Assembly (NCBI GenBank): GCA_003215635.1
Contig: QCKC01000003.1
Location: 16,001-80,000 of the forward strand
Direction: 5' to 3'
Length of the DNA: 64,000 bases
Source of the DNA: Prochlorococcus sp. AG-409-J19
Lineage (GTDB): Bacteria; Cyanobacteriota; Cyanobacteriia; PCC-6307; Cyanobiaceae
Shown: positions 57,252-64,000 of the stretch, piece by piece
How positions within the stretch are numbered: the stretch's first letter is position 1
How the letters are laid out: the number at the start of each line of letters is the position of its first letter
Position numbers and translations under genes: made by a program
Notes under the pieces: model-generated
The model's input: the letters and a program-made list of their open reading frames with translations, nothing else
Database searches by the model: none
Told to the model about the DNA's origin: nothing

Positions 57252-57710
57252 TTGATTCCTTTGATTAAAACTATTTCCCCAAAGCCATGGATATTAAGTA
57301 AGAAGGTTTTGCCTCAAAATACAGATCATGCAGGAGTTATGTGGCATGGATCTTATGTGGCTTGGCTTGAGGAATCACGAATTGATGCTTTGTCTCAAGC
57401 AGGCTTGTCTTATAAAGATCTATCCAACTCTGGATATGAGTTGCCAGTAGTAAATTTGCAGATTAACTATTTAAGACCTTTATTGCATGGTGATATAGCT
57501 ATACTGAAAAGTTGGGTTTCTCCTCGTAATGGTGTTCGTATTCCTTGGCGAACGATTTTTACCAAAGGAGATGAGATAATCCTTGCAGAAGCTTTTGTTG
57601 AGCTGGTTTTGGTTAAATCTTATACTGTGGATAGAAGCTTGATACGAAAAATACCAGAACAACTAGAGATACCTTTTTTGAATCTAATAAAAGGACCTTC
57701 TTGCAGTTAA
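57252..57710 (+). CDS. hotdog-fold acyl-CoA thioesterase (YbgC/FadM type)
   Basis: The 152-residue protein has the hotdog thioesterase signature QNTDHAGVMWHGSYVAWLEESRIDAL (residues about 21-46, quoted in part in this entry as a guide to its core, TDHAGVMWHGSY), with the catalytic Asp in TDHAG. It then has VVNLQINYLRPLLHGD and a strand with EAFVELVLV. Such enzymes cleave acyl- or aroyl-CoA. In cyanobacteria a related protein cleaves dihydroxynaphthoyl-CoA in phylloquinone synthesis, but this one looks more like the general YbgC group. The start is GTG or ATG near 57252. It precedes prmC by about 170 bp. Confidence 0.83.
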   Translation: MIPLIKTISPKPWILSKKVLPQNTDHAGVMWHGSYVAWLEESRIDALSQAGLSYKDLSNSGYELPVVNLQINYLRPLLHGDIAILKSWVSPRNGVRIPWRTIFTKGDEIILAEAFVELVLVKSYTVDRSLIRKIPEQLEIPFLNLIKGPSCS

Positions 57711-57876
57711 ATAGATGATTTAGCCATATCAATGAAATGCAACTTAAAAAAGACTCATTGCTTTGTTATATAATTGATCAATTGCATGAGAAATTAATTA
57801 TATTAATTTTACCCCTATCATTTCAATGAAATGTCTCTTTAGGGAAATTTTACTTTTTGATTATTTTCAGATAAGA

Positions 57877-58749
57877 ATGCATTTTGAAGTCTCTACTGCT
57901 GATTTCTTCAAATGGCGAAGATGTCAATTGAATATGGGTGGGACTGAAATTGAATTGGATTGGTTGTTGGATTTAGGAGGCGGAGTTGGCCGGTCATATC
58001 AAACCTTGCTTAAATATGGCCCTGCAGATCTAATTGTGCTGAATAGATCTTTGGATGAATTGGCCAACATGTGGCAGCGTCATTTATATGAATATGTACC
58101 TCTACAGTATTTGGTTGGGATCTGCCCTTGGAGGGATTTTGATCTAGAAGTTAGTTCTTCGGCTCTTATACCGAGGCAAGAAACAGAGCTTTTAGTCGAT
58201 TTTGGTTTGCAAAAGGTTAATAAAAAAAAGGATTTTGGTTGTTGGGCTGATTTGGGAACTGGATCTGGGGCTTTGGCCGTAGCTTTTTCAAGGGAATTGC
58301 CTCAATGGAGTGGGCATGCAGTTGATTGTTGTAAAAATGCTTTGCAGCTTGCTGAAAAAAATTTAAGGAGATTAGCTCCTCAGGCAAATTGCAAGATCCA
58401 TAATGGTCATTGGTGGGAACCTTTGAGAGATTGCTGGGGCGCAATCGATTTGGCAGTGGCTAATCCTCCCTATATTCCTCAGAAAGACATTGATAATCTT
58501 GATGCAGTTGTTCGCGATCACGAACCTTTACTTGCCTTGCGTGGGGGTGACGATGGTCTTGATTCTTGTCGCCAAGTTATCGCTGGTGCATTTATGGGGC
58601 TTGCCCCCAAAGGGTGGATGCTTATGGAGCATCATCATGACCAAAGTGAGTTAGTGGTTGAACTTATGGGGAATGCTGGATTAGTTGAAGTTTCAGTCGA
58701 AAAGGATTTGGAAGGGGTTTTGAGATTCGCTATAGGGAGGCATCCTTGA
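57877..58749 (+). CDS. prmC: peptide chain release factor N5-glutamine methyltransferase
   Basis: PrmC methylates the Gln of the GGQ motif in release factors 1 and 2. The protein has an N-terminal helical domain, PLQYLVGICPWRDFDLEV, the cofactor loop LIPRQETELLVDFGL followed by DLGTGSGALAVAFSRELP (about residues 130-147), and the catalytic NPPYIP near 200. The start is taken at MHFEVSTADFFKW, which fits relatives; the frame is open 17 codons further up to an ATG at 57826. It is followed by the Sua5-type gene after 14 bp. Confidence 0.92.
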   Translation: MHFEVSTADFFKWRRCQLNMGGTEIELDWLLDLGGGVGRSYQTLLKYGPADLIVLNRSLDELANMWQRHLYEYVPLQYLVGICPWRDFDLEVSSSALIPRQETELLVDFGLQKVNKKKDFGCWADLGTGSGALAVAFSRELPQWSGHAVDCCKNALQLAEKNLRRLAPQANCKIHNGHWWEPLRDCWGAIDLAVANPPYIPQKDIDNLDAVVRDHEPLLALRGGDDGLDSCRQVIAGAFMGLAPKGWMLMEHHHDQSELVVELMGNAGLVEVSVEKDLEGVLRFAIGRHP

Positions 58750-58763
58750 GGTGTTTTTGATTT

Positions 58764-59363
58764 ATGAATCGATCAATTTTCGGCATGAATTCAGATTCTC
58801 TTTGTTCGGTTGTTTTGCAAGGTTCGCCGGTTTTAATTCCTACAGATACCGTAGTTGCTTTGGCAGCATCCCCTGGACATTCTGAACAATTGTGGAAATT
58901 GAAAAGAAGATCTCTCGAAAAACCATTAATCCTTATGGGAGGTGACCCTAAAGATTTACTTGAATTCGTGTTGCCAAACTATATTTCTAGAGCTGAGGAG
59001 ATGGCCAAAATGTATTGGCCAGGAGCATTAACTCTGGTTGTGCCAGTTCAAAGTGTTTTGCTGGATTTTCTTAATCCAAGTGGTTCTACATTGGGAATGC
59101 GAGTACCAGAGTGCAATATGACAAGAAATTTTTTGAGGAAAACGGGCCCATTAGCCACAACTAGCGCAAATTTGAGTGGCGAGCCCTCTGCTTTGACAGC
59201 AAATGATGCGTCTACATATTTTTCTGATATCCCACTTTTAGAGCCATTCCCATGGCCAACTGGTTCAGGGAAAGCAAGTTCAGTAATTGAATTAAACGAA
59301 TCAGGATCGTGGCGTTTTTTGCGAAGAGGTGCTGTGATACCTAGAGAGATAAAAGAAAAATGA
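58764..59363 (+). CDS. L-threonylcarbamoyladenylate synthase (Sua5/YrdC family)
   Basis: This enzyme makes the threonylcarbamoyl-AMP used for the t6A modification of tRNAs decoding ANN codons. The 199-residue protein contains PVLIPTDTVVALAASPG near residue 23, WKLKRRSLEKPLILM near 50, YWPGALTLVVP near 90, LGMRVPE and GPLATTSANLSGEPSA near 137. It lacks the C-terminal Sua5 domain, so it is the short YrdC form. It follows prmC closely and its stop overlaps the next small gene by 4 bp (ATGA). In cyanobacteria prmC and this gene often pair. Confidence 0.92.
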   Translation: MNRSIFGMNSDSLCSVVLQGSPVLIPTDTVVALAASPGHSEQLWKLKRRSLEKPLILMGGDPKDLLEFVLPNYISRAEEMAKMYWPGALTLVVPVQSVLLDFLNPSGSTLGMRVPECNMTRNFLRKTGPLATTSANLSGEPSALTANDASTYFSDIPLLEPFPWPTGSGKASSVIELNESGSWRFLRRGAVIPREIKEK

Positions 59364-59533
59364 TTTGGCTGATTGGGGTTATTATTTTATTGCAATCCCT
59401 TTATTACTGGATACTTAAGCCTTTGGCTTTGATGTCAACGATTTTATTTGAGTTGAAATGGATTTGGTTAATACCTGTGGGCATCTTGATCTGGTTGCTT
59501 GCTAATCCACCCATCGGTAGTTCAAGGAAATAA
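59360..59533 (+). CDS. small membrane protein of unknown function
   Basis: A 57-residue frame starts with the ATG of ATGA at the end of the YrdC-family gene (4-bp overlap), suggesting translational coupling. The protein has two hydrophobic helices, IWLIGVIILLQSLYYWILK and WIWLIPVGILIWLLA, and a short polar tail. It is not described by a family I know. The overlap and the strongly membrane-like composition support it. Confidence 0.72.
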   Translation: MIWLIGVIILLQSLYYWILKPLALMSTILFELKWIWLIPVGILIWLLANPPIGSSRK

Positions 59534-59613
59534 GTTCTTTTGACATTTTTGTTAGAGGGAGATGGTATTTATATTTTGATGGGGAGTGCTGAAGTTCTTT
59601 CTAGAAGAGTTCA

Positions 59614-59685
59614 AGCCGGCTAACGGATTTGAACCGATGACCTTCGCTTTACAAAAGCGCTGCTCTACCACTGAGCTAAGCCGGC
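59614..59685 (-). tRNA. tRNA-Thr (UGU)
   Basis: The minus strand reads GCCGGCTTAGCTCAGTGG at the 5' end, an anticodon loop TTTGTAA giving UGU, and GGTTCAAATCC as the T arm. The 7-bp acceptor stem pairs GCCGGCT with AGCCGGC. The first anticodon-stem pair appears to be a G-A mismatch. The length is 72 nt with a T discriminator base, and CCA is not encoded. No integrase or repeat is beside it. Confidence 0.95.
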
Positions 59686-59937
59686 AATAATCAAATTTTA
59701 ACTGTTGAGTGGATTTATTTCCTTTTGATGTTTTGCTTTAATGACCATTGTTTTAACAATTTTATAACTCACAAAGATTCTTAGTGTTTATTTTAGATGG
59801 AATTTATAATTAATTACATATGAATTTATTAGACTTTTTAAGTTTATTAGCGGAAATCTATTTGCTTTGAATAACCATCAATCTTAACTCTGAATTAAAA
59901 TCAGGAAGATTTATAAAACCATGAATTTATTTCTGGT

Positions 59938-60234
59938 TTATTCTTTAGATACTTCTCCTTCAGTCTCATTTATTGGGAGAGAACGTTTTATAGGTAGATT
60001 GGCGACAAGTGCGGTCATTCTGTCTTCTGTTTCCAGGCTGACAGCTCCTTCCTCTAAGTCGATTTCTACGTATTTTGAAACGACTTCAAGAATTTCCTTC
60101 CGCATTTTTTGTAGTAGATCGCTACTCAAGTCAGTTCTGTCATGAGCAAGAACAAGTTGTAATCGCTCTCTGGCTTTAAGAGCACTGGACTGTTGACGTC
60201 CAAGTAATTTTTTTACGATGTCGAGAAGGGTCAT
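59938..60234 (-). CDS. minE: cell division topological specificity factor MinE
   Basis: MinE stimulates MinD ATPase and drives the Min oscillation that keeps the division ring at midcell. The 98-residue protein has the amphipathic N-terminal [37 protein letters not shown] region (in part, residues 2-38) and the topological domain with [18 protein letters not shown]. Length and layout are typical. It follows minD by 3 bp. Confidence 0.95.
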   Translation of the reverse strand: MTLLDIVKKLLGRQQSSALKARERLQLVLAHDRTDLSSDLLQKMRKEILEVVSKYVEIDLEEGAVSLETEDRMTALVANLPIKRSLPINETEGEVSKE

Positions 60235-60237
60235 TAT

Positions 60238-61053
60238 TCAAAAAATCTTGGTTTGCATTAGACGCATGAACTTATTTTTTAAACTACTTCCGGATTTTGC
60301 TGGATCAATTAGAGGTATATCTTCCCCTTTCAGTCTTTTAGCAATATTCGAGTAGCAAATAGAGGCAGGAGAGTTGACATTGCTAAGTGTTAGAGGTTCT
60401 CCTCTATTGGTGCTAACAATGACTTCCTCATCTTCGAGTACCAAGCCTAATAAAGGTAGGGCAAGAATATCTGTGACATCTTCGACCGAAAGCATCTCCT
60501 GGTTGGCAATCATTTTAGGACGAACTCTATTTAAGACCAATTGGACCGGTTTAACGCCATTTGTATTTAGGAGTCCTATAACTCGATCAGCATCTCTAAC
60601 AGCCGATACTTCTGGATTGGTAACAACTATTGCTTCTTTTGTTGCTGATACTGCATTCTTAAACCCTTCTTCAACTCCTGCTGGACAGTCAATCAATACA
60701 TATTCGAAATCATTTTCAAGCATTTTGACAATCCTTTGCATGTCATCAGGTTTAAGCCAATCAAGCATTCGTGGATTGCCAGCGGGTAGAAGGGCGAGGT
60801 TTGGTTCCTGTTTATGTTTAACAAGTGCTTGATCGAGTCGACAGGTTTCTTCTAGTACCTCTTGTGCTGTATAGATTATGCGATTTTCTAGGCCTAGAAG
60901 TAAATCTAGGTTGCGTAATCCAAAGTCTGCATCAAGAACAACTGTCTTGGTTCCTTCTCTAGCTAATGCTATTCCAAGATTTGCAGTAAGGGTTGTCTTC
61001 CCGACTCCTCCTTTCCCGGAACATATCAGAATGATTCGCGTATTTGTCGCCAC
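60238..61053 (-). CDS. minD: septum site-determining ATPase MinD
   Basis: MinD is a membrane-binding ATPase that carries MinC. The 271-residue protein has the deviant Walker A ICSGKGGVGKTTLTANLG at residues 9-26, VLDADFGLRNLDLLLGLE near 39, LIDCPAGVEEGF near 118 and the DRVIGLL region. The C-terminal amphipathic targeting helix is visible as SLKNKFMRLMQTKIF. It follows minC by 163 bp, a larger gap than usual, and precedes minE by 3 bp. Confidence 0.96.
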   Translation of the reverse strand: MATNTRIILICSGKGGVGKTTLTANLGIALAREGTKTVVLDADFGLRNLDLLLGLENRIIYTAQEVLEETCRLDQALVKHKQEPNLALLPAGNPRMLDWLKPDDMQRIVKMLENDFEYVLIDCPAGVEEGFKNAVSATKEAIVVTNPEVSAVRDADRVIGLLNTNGVKPVQLVLNRVRPKMIANQEMLSVEDVTDILALPLLGLVLEDEEVIVSTNRGEPLTLSNVNSPASICYSNIAKRLKGEDIPLIDPAKSGSSLKNKFMRLMQTKIF

Positions 61054-61216
61054 GTGCGATTAGGAAGTGAGTGAAGCTTAATAGGCATTTGCTTTTCGTT
61101 CGAGAGCAGTAGGCCAAGCTTTTAATTGGTATCTAGACAGGAAAAACCGAATTCTTCTAAGAATCTAGTTAAAGTGATAACTGCACTAGAGATATTTTGA
61201 TACTTTAACCTTTCGT

Positions 61217-61891
61217 TTATTCATCTGCGAAGGCCCTAATAGAAGCTGGTTTTATTACGATTATTCCCTTCTCTAAACTTGCTTCTTCCGCTAATCCTTC
61301 CTCAGGCTTCTCTTCTGGCCCTCTTGCAATGACTTCAGAGATTCTTAATTGTAAGGGCCTTAGCTGAAGTGCAGTAATAGTAGCTTGCTTATTTCCTTCC
61401 TTGCCAGCATGTGCAACTCCTCTGAGTCTTCCCCAGACCATCACATGACCACTGGCTGAAATGTGTGCCCCAGGATTGACATCGCCTAGTAACAGAACAT
61501 CTCCTTGGACTTCGAGAGTTTCTCCAGACCTAAGGGTACCTTTTTGAAAAAAGATTTTTTGCGAGTTTCTCTCATTAATGGTTTTAGGAGTATTTTGCAT
61601 TGATGAATTTATAGTGTTCGTAATATTTAGATGAGTTTGAATTCCTAGAGCTGATGCACTTACTAAGGTTTCCGGCAGGTCAGAATTTAAACAAATTAGT
61701 CTTAAGCCGGAATTCTCCAGAATAGATTTTAGTCGTTTGATTTCACGATAGCCTAGTTGCCAGTCCGCAGAATCTATTAGCACTGGCCCTGGCTTTAATG
61801 GATAGATCTTTGCCTTAATTGCTTTTGTCCAATCTGCTTTACGGGAAGGAGGTAAAGAGATGAACTGGGTTTCAGTTATCTCTTCGGCCAT
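61217..61891 (-). CDS. minC: septum site-determining protein MinC
   Basis: MinC inhibits FtsZ ring formation and is positioned by MinD. The 224-residue protein has the conserved C-terminal beta-helix region: LRSGETLEVQGDVLLLGDVNPGAHISASGHVMVWGRLRGVAHAG (partly quoted; residues about 118-160) followed by NKQATITALQLRPLQLRIS, which matches the MinC_C domain. The N-terminal half is divergent. The ATG at 61891 overlaps the end of the HD-domain gene by 20 bp on the same strand. It is the first of the three Min genes. Confidence 0.93.
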   Translation of the reverse strand: MAEEITETQFISLPPSRKADWTKAIKAKIYPLKPGPVLIDSADWQLGYREIKRLKSILENSGLRLICLNSDLPETLVSASALGIQTHLNITNTINSSMQNTPKTINERNSQKIFFQKGTLRSGETLEVQGDVLLLGDVNPGAHISASGHVMVWGRLRGVAHAGKEGNKQATITALQLRPLQLRISEVIARGPEEKPEEGLAEEASLEKGIIVIKPASIRAFADE

Positions 61892-63173
61892 TACTTTTTT
61901 GGTTAATTGAAGAATAATAGTTCATATCATTTATTTTGCCGATTCGCTGCTCTAGCTGGGAGCTAATTTCTCTCGGATAAATCAGCCATGTGGAACTAAT
62001 TGTCTTTATAAGGCTTTGTATTAATGGAGAATTCTTCTCTAGAGCAGTTAGGTTGACCCCGTCCCATAATCTCAAACCACTTCTATAGGGCTGATATCCA
62101 TTGGTCAACTGATTAAATATTCCACAGGACTGATCTGGATTAATACCTTGTAATTCTGATAATTGTCGAGCAATTGATAGGACTTCAAGATGACATTCGT
62201 TTTTTTGGTTTTTAAGTTGTATGGCTTTTAGTAAATTACGATTTAGAAAACGTTCGCAAAGTTCAGAGATTATTGATGGGCCTTCTTCTTTCCACCTCAT
62301 AATATGATAAGAAGTCCTTATATCATCATTTTGGAGAAAATTTTCTATTTTGATTTCGTCGGGGTTCCAAATCCATTCAGACATAGAATGATCAGCCCAA
62401 ATATTTTGGGGTCCAAGACTTCTTGCGCTATCTAAGATTTTTTCTAATATCCAGTTGCACACATTATTAAGCCTATGATTGTATACGCTTCTATACATTA
62501 AATTTCTCATAGTTAGATAGTGCTCTACAGCCATTAAGCCTTTTGGCATAATGGCTAAATCACCATCTGGCGCCAAAGTTAGAGCTGATATAATTCTTTC
62601 TAAGTCAAGATTTCCATAACAAGTTCCTGTCGCGTAACTATCCCTTAGCAAATAATCTAGTCTGTCACAATCTAGTTGACTACTTATCAGGCTTTTTATT
62701 GGTCTCATGTCTTGTATTTTCCCCTCAAGCAGATCAGAAACTTTTTCACATGTCCCAACAGAGTAGCTTTCTAGTATTTTCTTTATTTGCGGATGTTCTC
62801 TAGTTATTTTTGCTGACCATTCCTCGTGTTGAATGCCGAAAATACATTCACCTGTATGGCTTAAAGGTCCATGGCCAATATCATGAAGGAGAGCAGATGC
62901 ATAGAGAATCCCTCTATAGGATTCAATATTTTTGTCTAGAAGTAGAAATCTTGAAAATATTTTTCTGGCAATATGAAATACACCTATTGAATGGGTGAAT
63001 CTGCTTGATTCTGCTCCATGAAATGTGAGATATGCTGGCCCAAGTTGACGAATGCGTCTTAAACGCTGGAATGGTGATGAATCAATTAGATTCATCACCA
63101 TTAATTCAGCACTCTTGTTGCTGTCTAGCCTTATGCTGCCATGTAGTGGATCGTGATATGTACGGATACTCAT
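61872..63173 (-). CDS. HD-domain phosphohydrolase (dNTPase-like)
   Basis: The 433-residue protein has the HD superfamily motifs for metal-dependent phosphohydrolysis: SRFTHSIGVFHIARKIF near residue 57, LLHDIGHGPLSHTGE near 92 (the HD pair) and LDCDRLDYLLRDSYATGTCYG near 170, with the conserved Asp. This is the SAMHD1/YdhJ-like arrangement, often hydrolysing dNTPs or (p)ppGpp; the substrate is unknown. It starts with the ATG of ATGA, overlapping the stop of the upstream protease by 4 bp, and overlaps minC by 20 bp at its end. Confidence 0.88.
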   Translation of the reverse strand: MSIRTYHDPLHGSIRLDSNKSAELMVMNLIDSSPFQRLRRIRQLGPAYLTFHGAESSRFTHSIGVFHIARKIFSRFLLLDKNIESYRGILYASALLHDIGHGPLSHTGECIFGIQHEEWSAKITREHPQIKKILESYSVGTCEKVSDLLEGKIQDMRPIKSLISSQLDCDRLDYLLRDSYATGTCYGNLDLERIISALTLAPDGDLAIMPKGLMAVEHYLTMRNLMYRSVYNHRLNNVCNWILEKILDSARSLGPQNIWADHSMSEWIWNPDEIKIENFLQNDDIRTSYHIMRWKEEGPSIISELCERFLNRNLLKAIQLKNQKNECHLEVLSIARQLSELQGINPDQSCGIFNQLTNGYQPYRSGLRLWDGVNLTALEKNSPLIQSLIKTISSTWLIYPREISSQLEQRIGKINDMNYYSSINQKSNGRRDN

Positions 63174-64000
63174 TGATCATTTAAAATATTAATTTGATTT
63201 TCGTAATCGATTTCTATTGAATCATCTCGTTCTATGAAGTCTTTGTCTAAATTTGCATCCATAAATAGCTCTGCATCTTGAATCCATCTGTCTTCGCTGC
63301 TGCCAGGGTTGAATGGTTCTGGCAAATCTAATAATCGATCTGGTTCTATTCCTTGATTTTGAATATCTTTTCCACTAGGAGTGACATAACCTGCAACGGT
63401 TACGGCGAGACCACTTCCATCACTAAGGTTTGTAAGGCTTTGGATCAAACCTTTCCCAAAGGTTTTAGAGCCTAAAAGTTGCGATCTTTGGTTGTCTTGT
63501 AGAGCTCCTGCAAGTATTTCACTGGCACTAGCTGTTCCACCATTTACAAGTGTCACCATTGGTCCGTCATAAATAGTTTCAGGACTAGAAGGAATAGCGT
63601 CAGTTATTCCAGCTCGGTTTCGAGTTTCTACGATTGGGTTGCCATTTAGGAATCCATCTGCAACTGCTAAACCAGAGCTAACTAGACCACCGGAATTGTT
63701 TCTTAGATCAAGAATTAGTCCCTCTACGTCTTTGTCCATAAGTTCTTCAATTGCTTCGGTAACTTGTTCAGGGACTCCTTCACTAAATTGGGTTATTCGA
63801 AGATATCCAAGAGTGTGGGATCCATTTCTTAATCGCCTGGTTCTCACTGGTCTTAGGTCTACACTTCTTCTCTCAAGAGTGACTTCTTGAATTTCACCAT
63901 TAGGTTTTTCTAAAGTAACTAAAACTTGAGATCCTGCTTCTCCTCTAAGCCTTGAAGCAGTTGCTTCTAACCCAAGGTTTTTGGGTGATTCACCATTAAC
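63170..64000 (-). CDS. C-terminal processing peptidase, S41 family (partial, C-terminal part)
   Basis: This reading frame continues off the right edge; 276 residues are in the window, starting inside a PDZ domain (VNGESPKNLG, GSQVLVTLEKPNGEI). The S41 catalytic core is visible: LRNNSGGLVSSGL, the nucleophile Ser in GGTASASEILAGAL near 63530 and the Lys in GSKTFGKGLIQSL. Such proteases process proteins in the periplasm or lumen; CtpA in cyanobacteria matures D1. Whether this is CtpA or a paralogue (CtpB/CtpC) cannot be decided here. It is the first of a coupled run into the HD gene and minC. Confidence 0.92.
   Translation of the reverse strand, partial: VNGESPKNLGLEATASRLRGEAGSQVLVTLEKPNGEIQEVTLERRSVDLRPVRTRRLRNGSHTLGYLRITQFSEGVPEQVTEAIEELMDKDVEGLILDLRNNSGGLVSSGLAVADGFLNGNPIVETRNRAGITDAIPSSPETIYDGPMVTLVNGGTASASEILAGALQDNQRSQLLGSKTFGKGLIQSLTNLSDGSGLAVTVAGYVTPSGKDIQNQGIEPDRLLDLPEPFNPGSSEDRWIQDAELFMDANLDKDFIERDDSIEIDYENQINILNDQ

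Overview
The window looks like chromosome of a low-light-adapted Prochlorococcus, broadly SS120/MIT9211-like. The bases are AT-rich and genes are packed tightly, with several convergent overlaps. There is a compact phycoerythrin gene cluster (beta and alpha subunits, bilin lyases, one linker) but no phycocyanin, allophycocyanin or phycobilisome-core gene in view. Photosystem II genes (psbE, psbL, psbJ, psbB, psbT, psbM, ycf48), ndhCKJ and chlD are cyanobacterial. The species assignment is inferred from gene content and protein resemblance; no search was run.

Layout. 1-12.4 kb: a RecB-like nuclease fragment, phosphohexomutase, rdgB, a carotenoid oxygenase, hisB, fabI, a thioredoxin-like protein, a DegT aminotransferase, photolyase, a Nudix hydrolase, folK and chlD. 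12.4-19.6 kb: an MCE/ABC lipid-transport pair, a YvcK/CofD-like protein, ndhCKJ, then rubredoxin, ycf48, psbE, psbL and psbJ. 19.6-21.8 kb: mtnP and mtnA (methylthioadenosine salvage). 21.8-38.5 kb: cell-surface polysaccharide genes (UDP-sugar epimerases, ugd, galE, a lipid-linked sugar transferase, an O-antigen-ligase-like protein, a glycosyltransferase and an ABC exporter) mixed with hisS, a selD fusion, cca and a UvrD-type helicase. 38.7-47.4 kb: the phycoerythrin cluster, ending in a PucC-type transporter. 47.5-54.3 kb: small unknown genes, tRNA-Phe, a DUF2470 protein, a pentulose kinase, metK, a HAD phosphatase, ribosomal protein S1 and nrdR. 54.5-57 kb: psbT, psbB and, facing away, psbM. 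57.2-59.7 kb: a hotdog thioesterase, prmC, a Sua5/YrdC protein, a small membrane protein and tRNA-Thr. 59.9-64 kb: ctpA-type protease, HD hydrolase, minC, minD and minE on the minus strand.

How the genes fit together. The phycoerythrin cluster is a self-contained set: two subunits, a chaperone-like HEAT protein (CpeZ), putative HEAT lyases (CpeY and a CpeF-like protein), CpeT and CpeS lyases, and a linker. The rubredoxin and Ycf48 genes sit directly upstream of psbE, consistent with a PSII assembly module. The surface-sugar genes cover precursor synthesis, lipid-linked initiation, flipping and ligation.

The most surprising observation is that psbF (cytochrome b559 beta), normally between psbE and psbL, is not there: psbE stops 2 bp before psbL starts. 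Other points of interest are a 656-bp unexplained stretch between psbB and psbM, the NADH-dehydrogenase-like/SelD fusion with Cys at the usual Sec/Cys site, and several small unknown proteins in and near the phycoerythrin cluster. No CRISPR array, transposase, integrase or prophage was seen.
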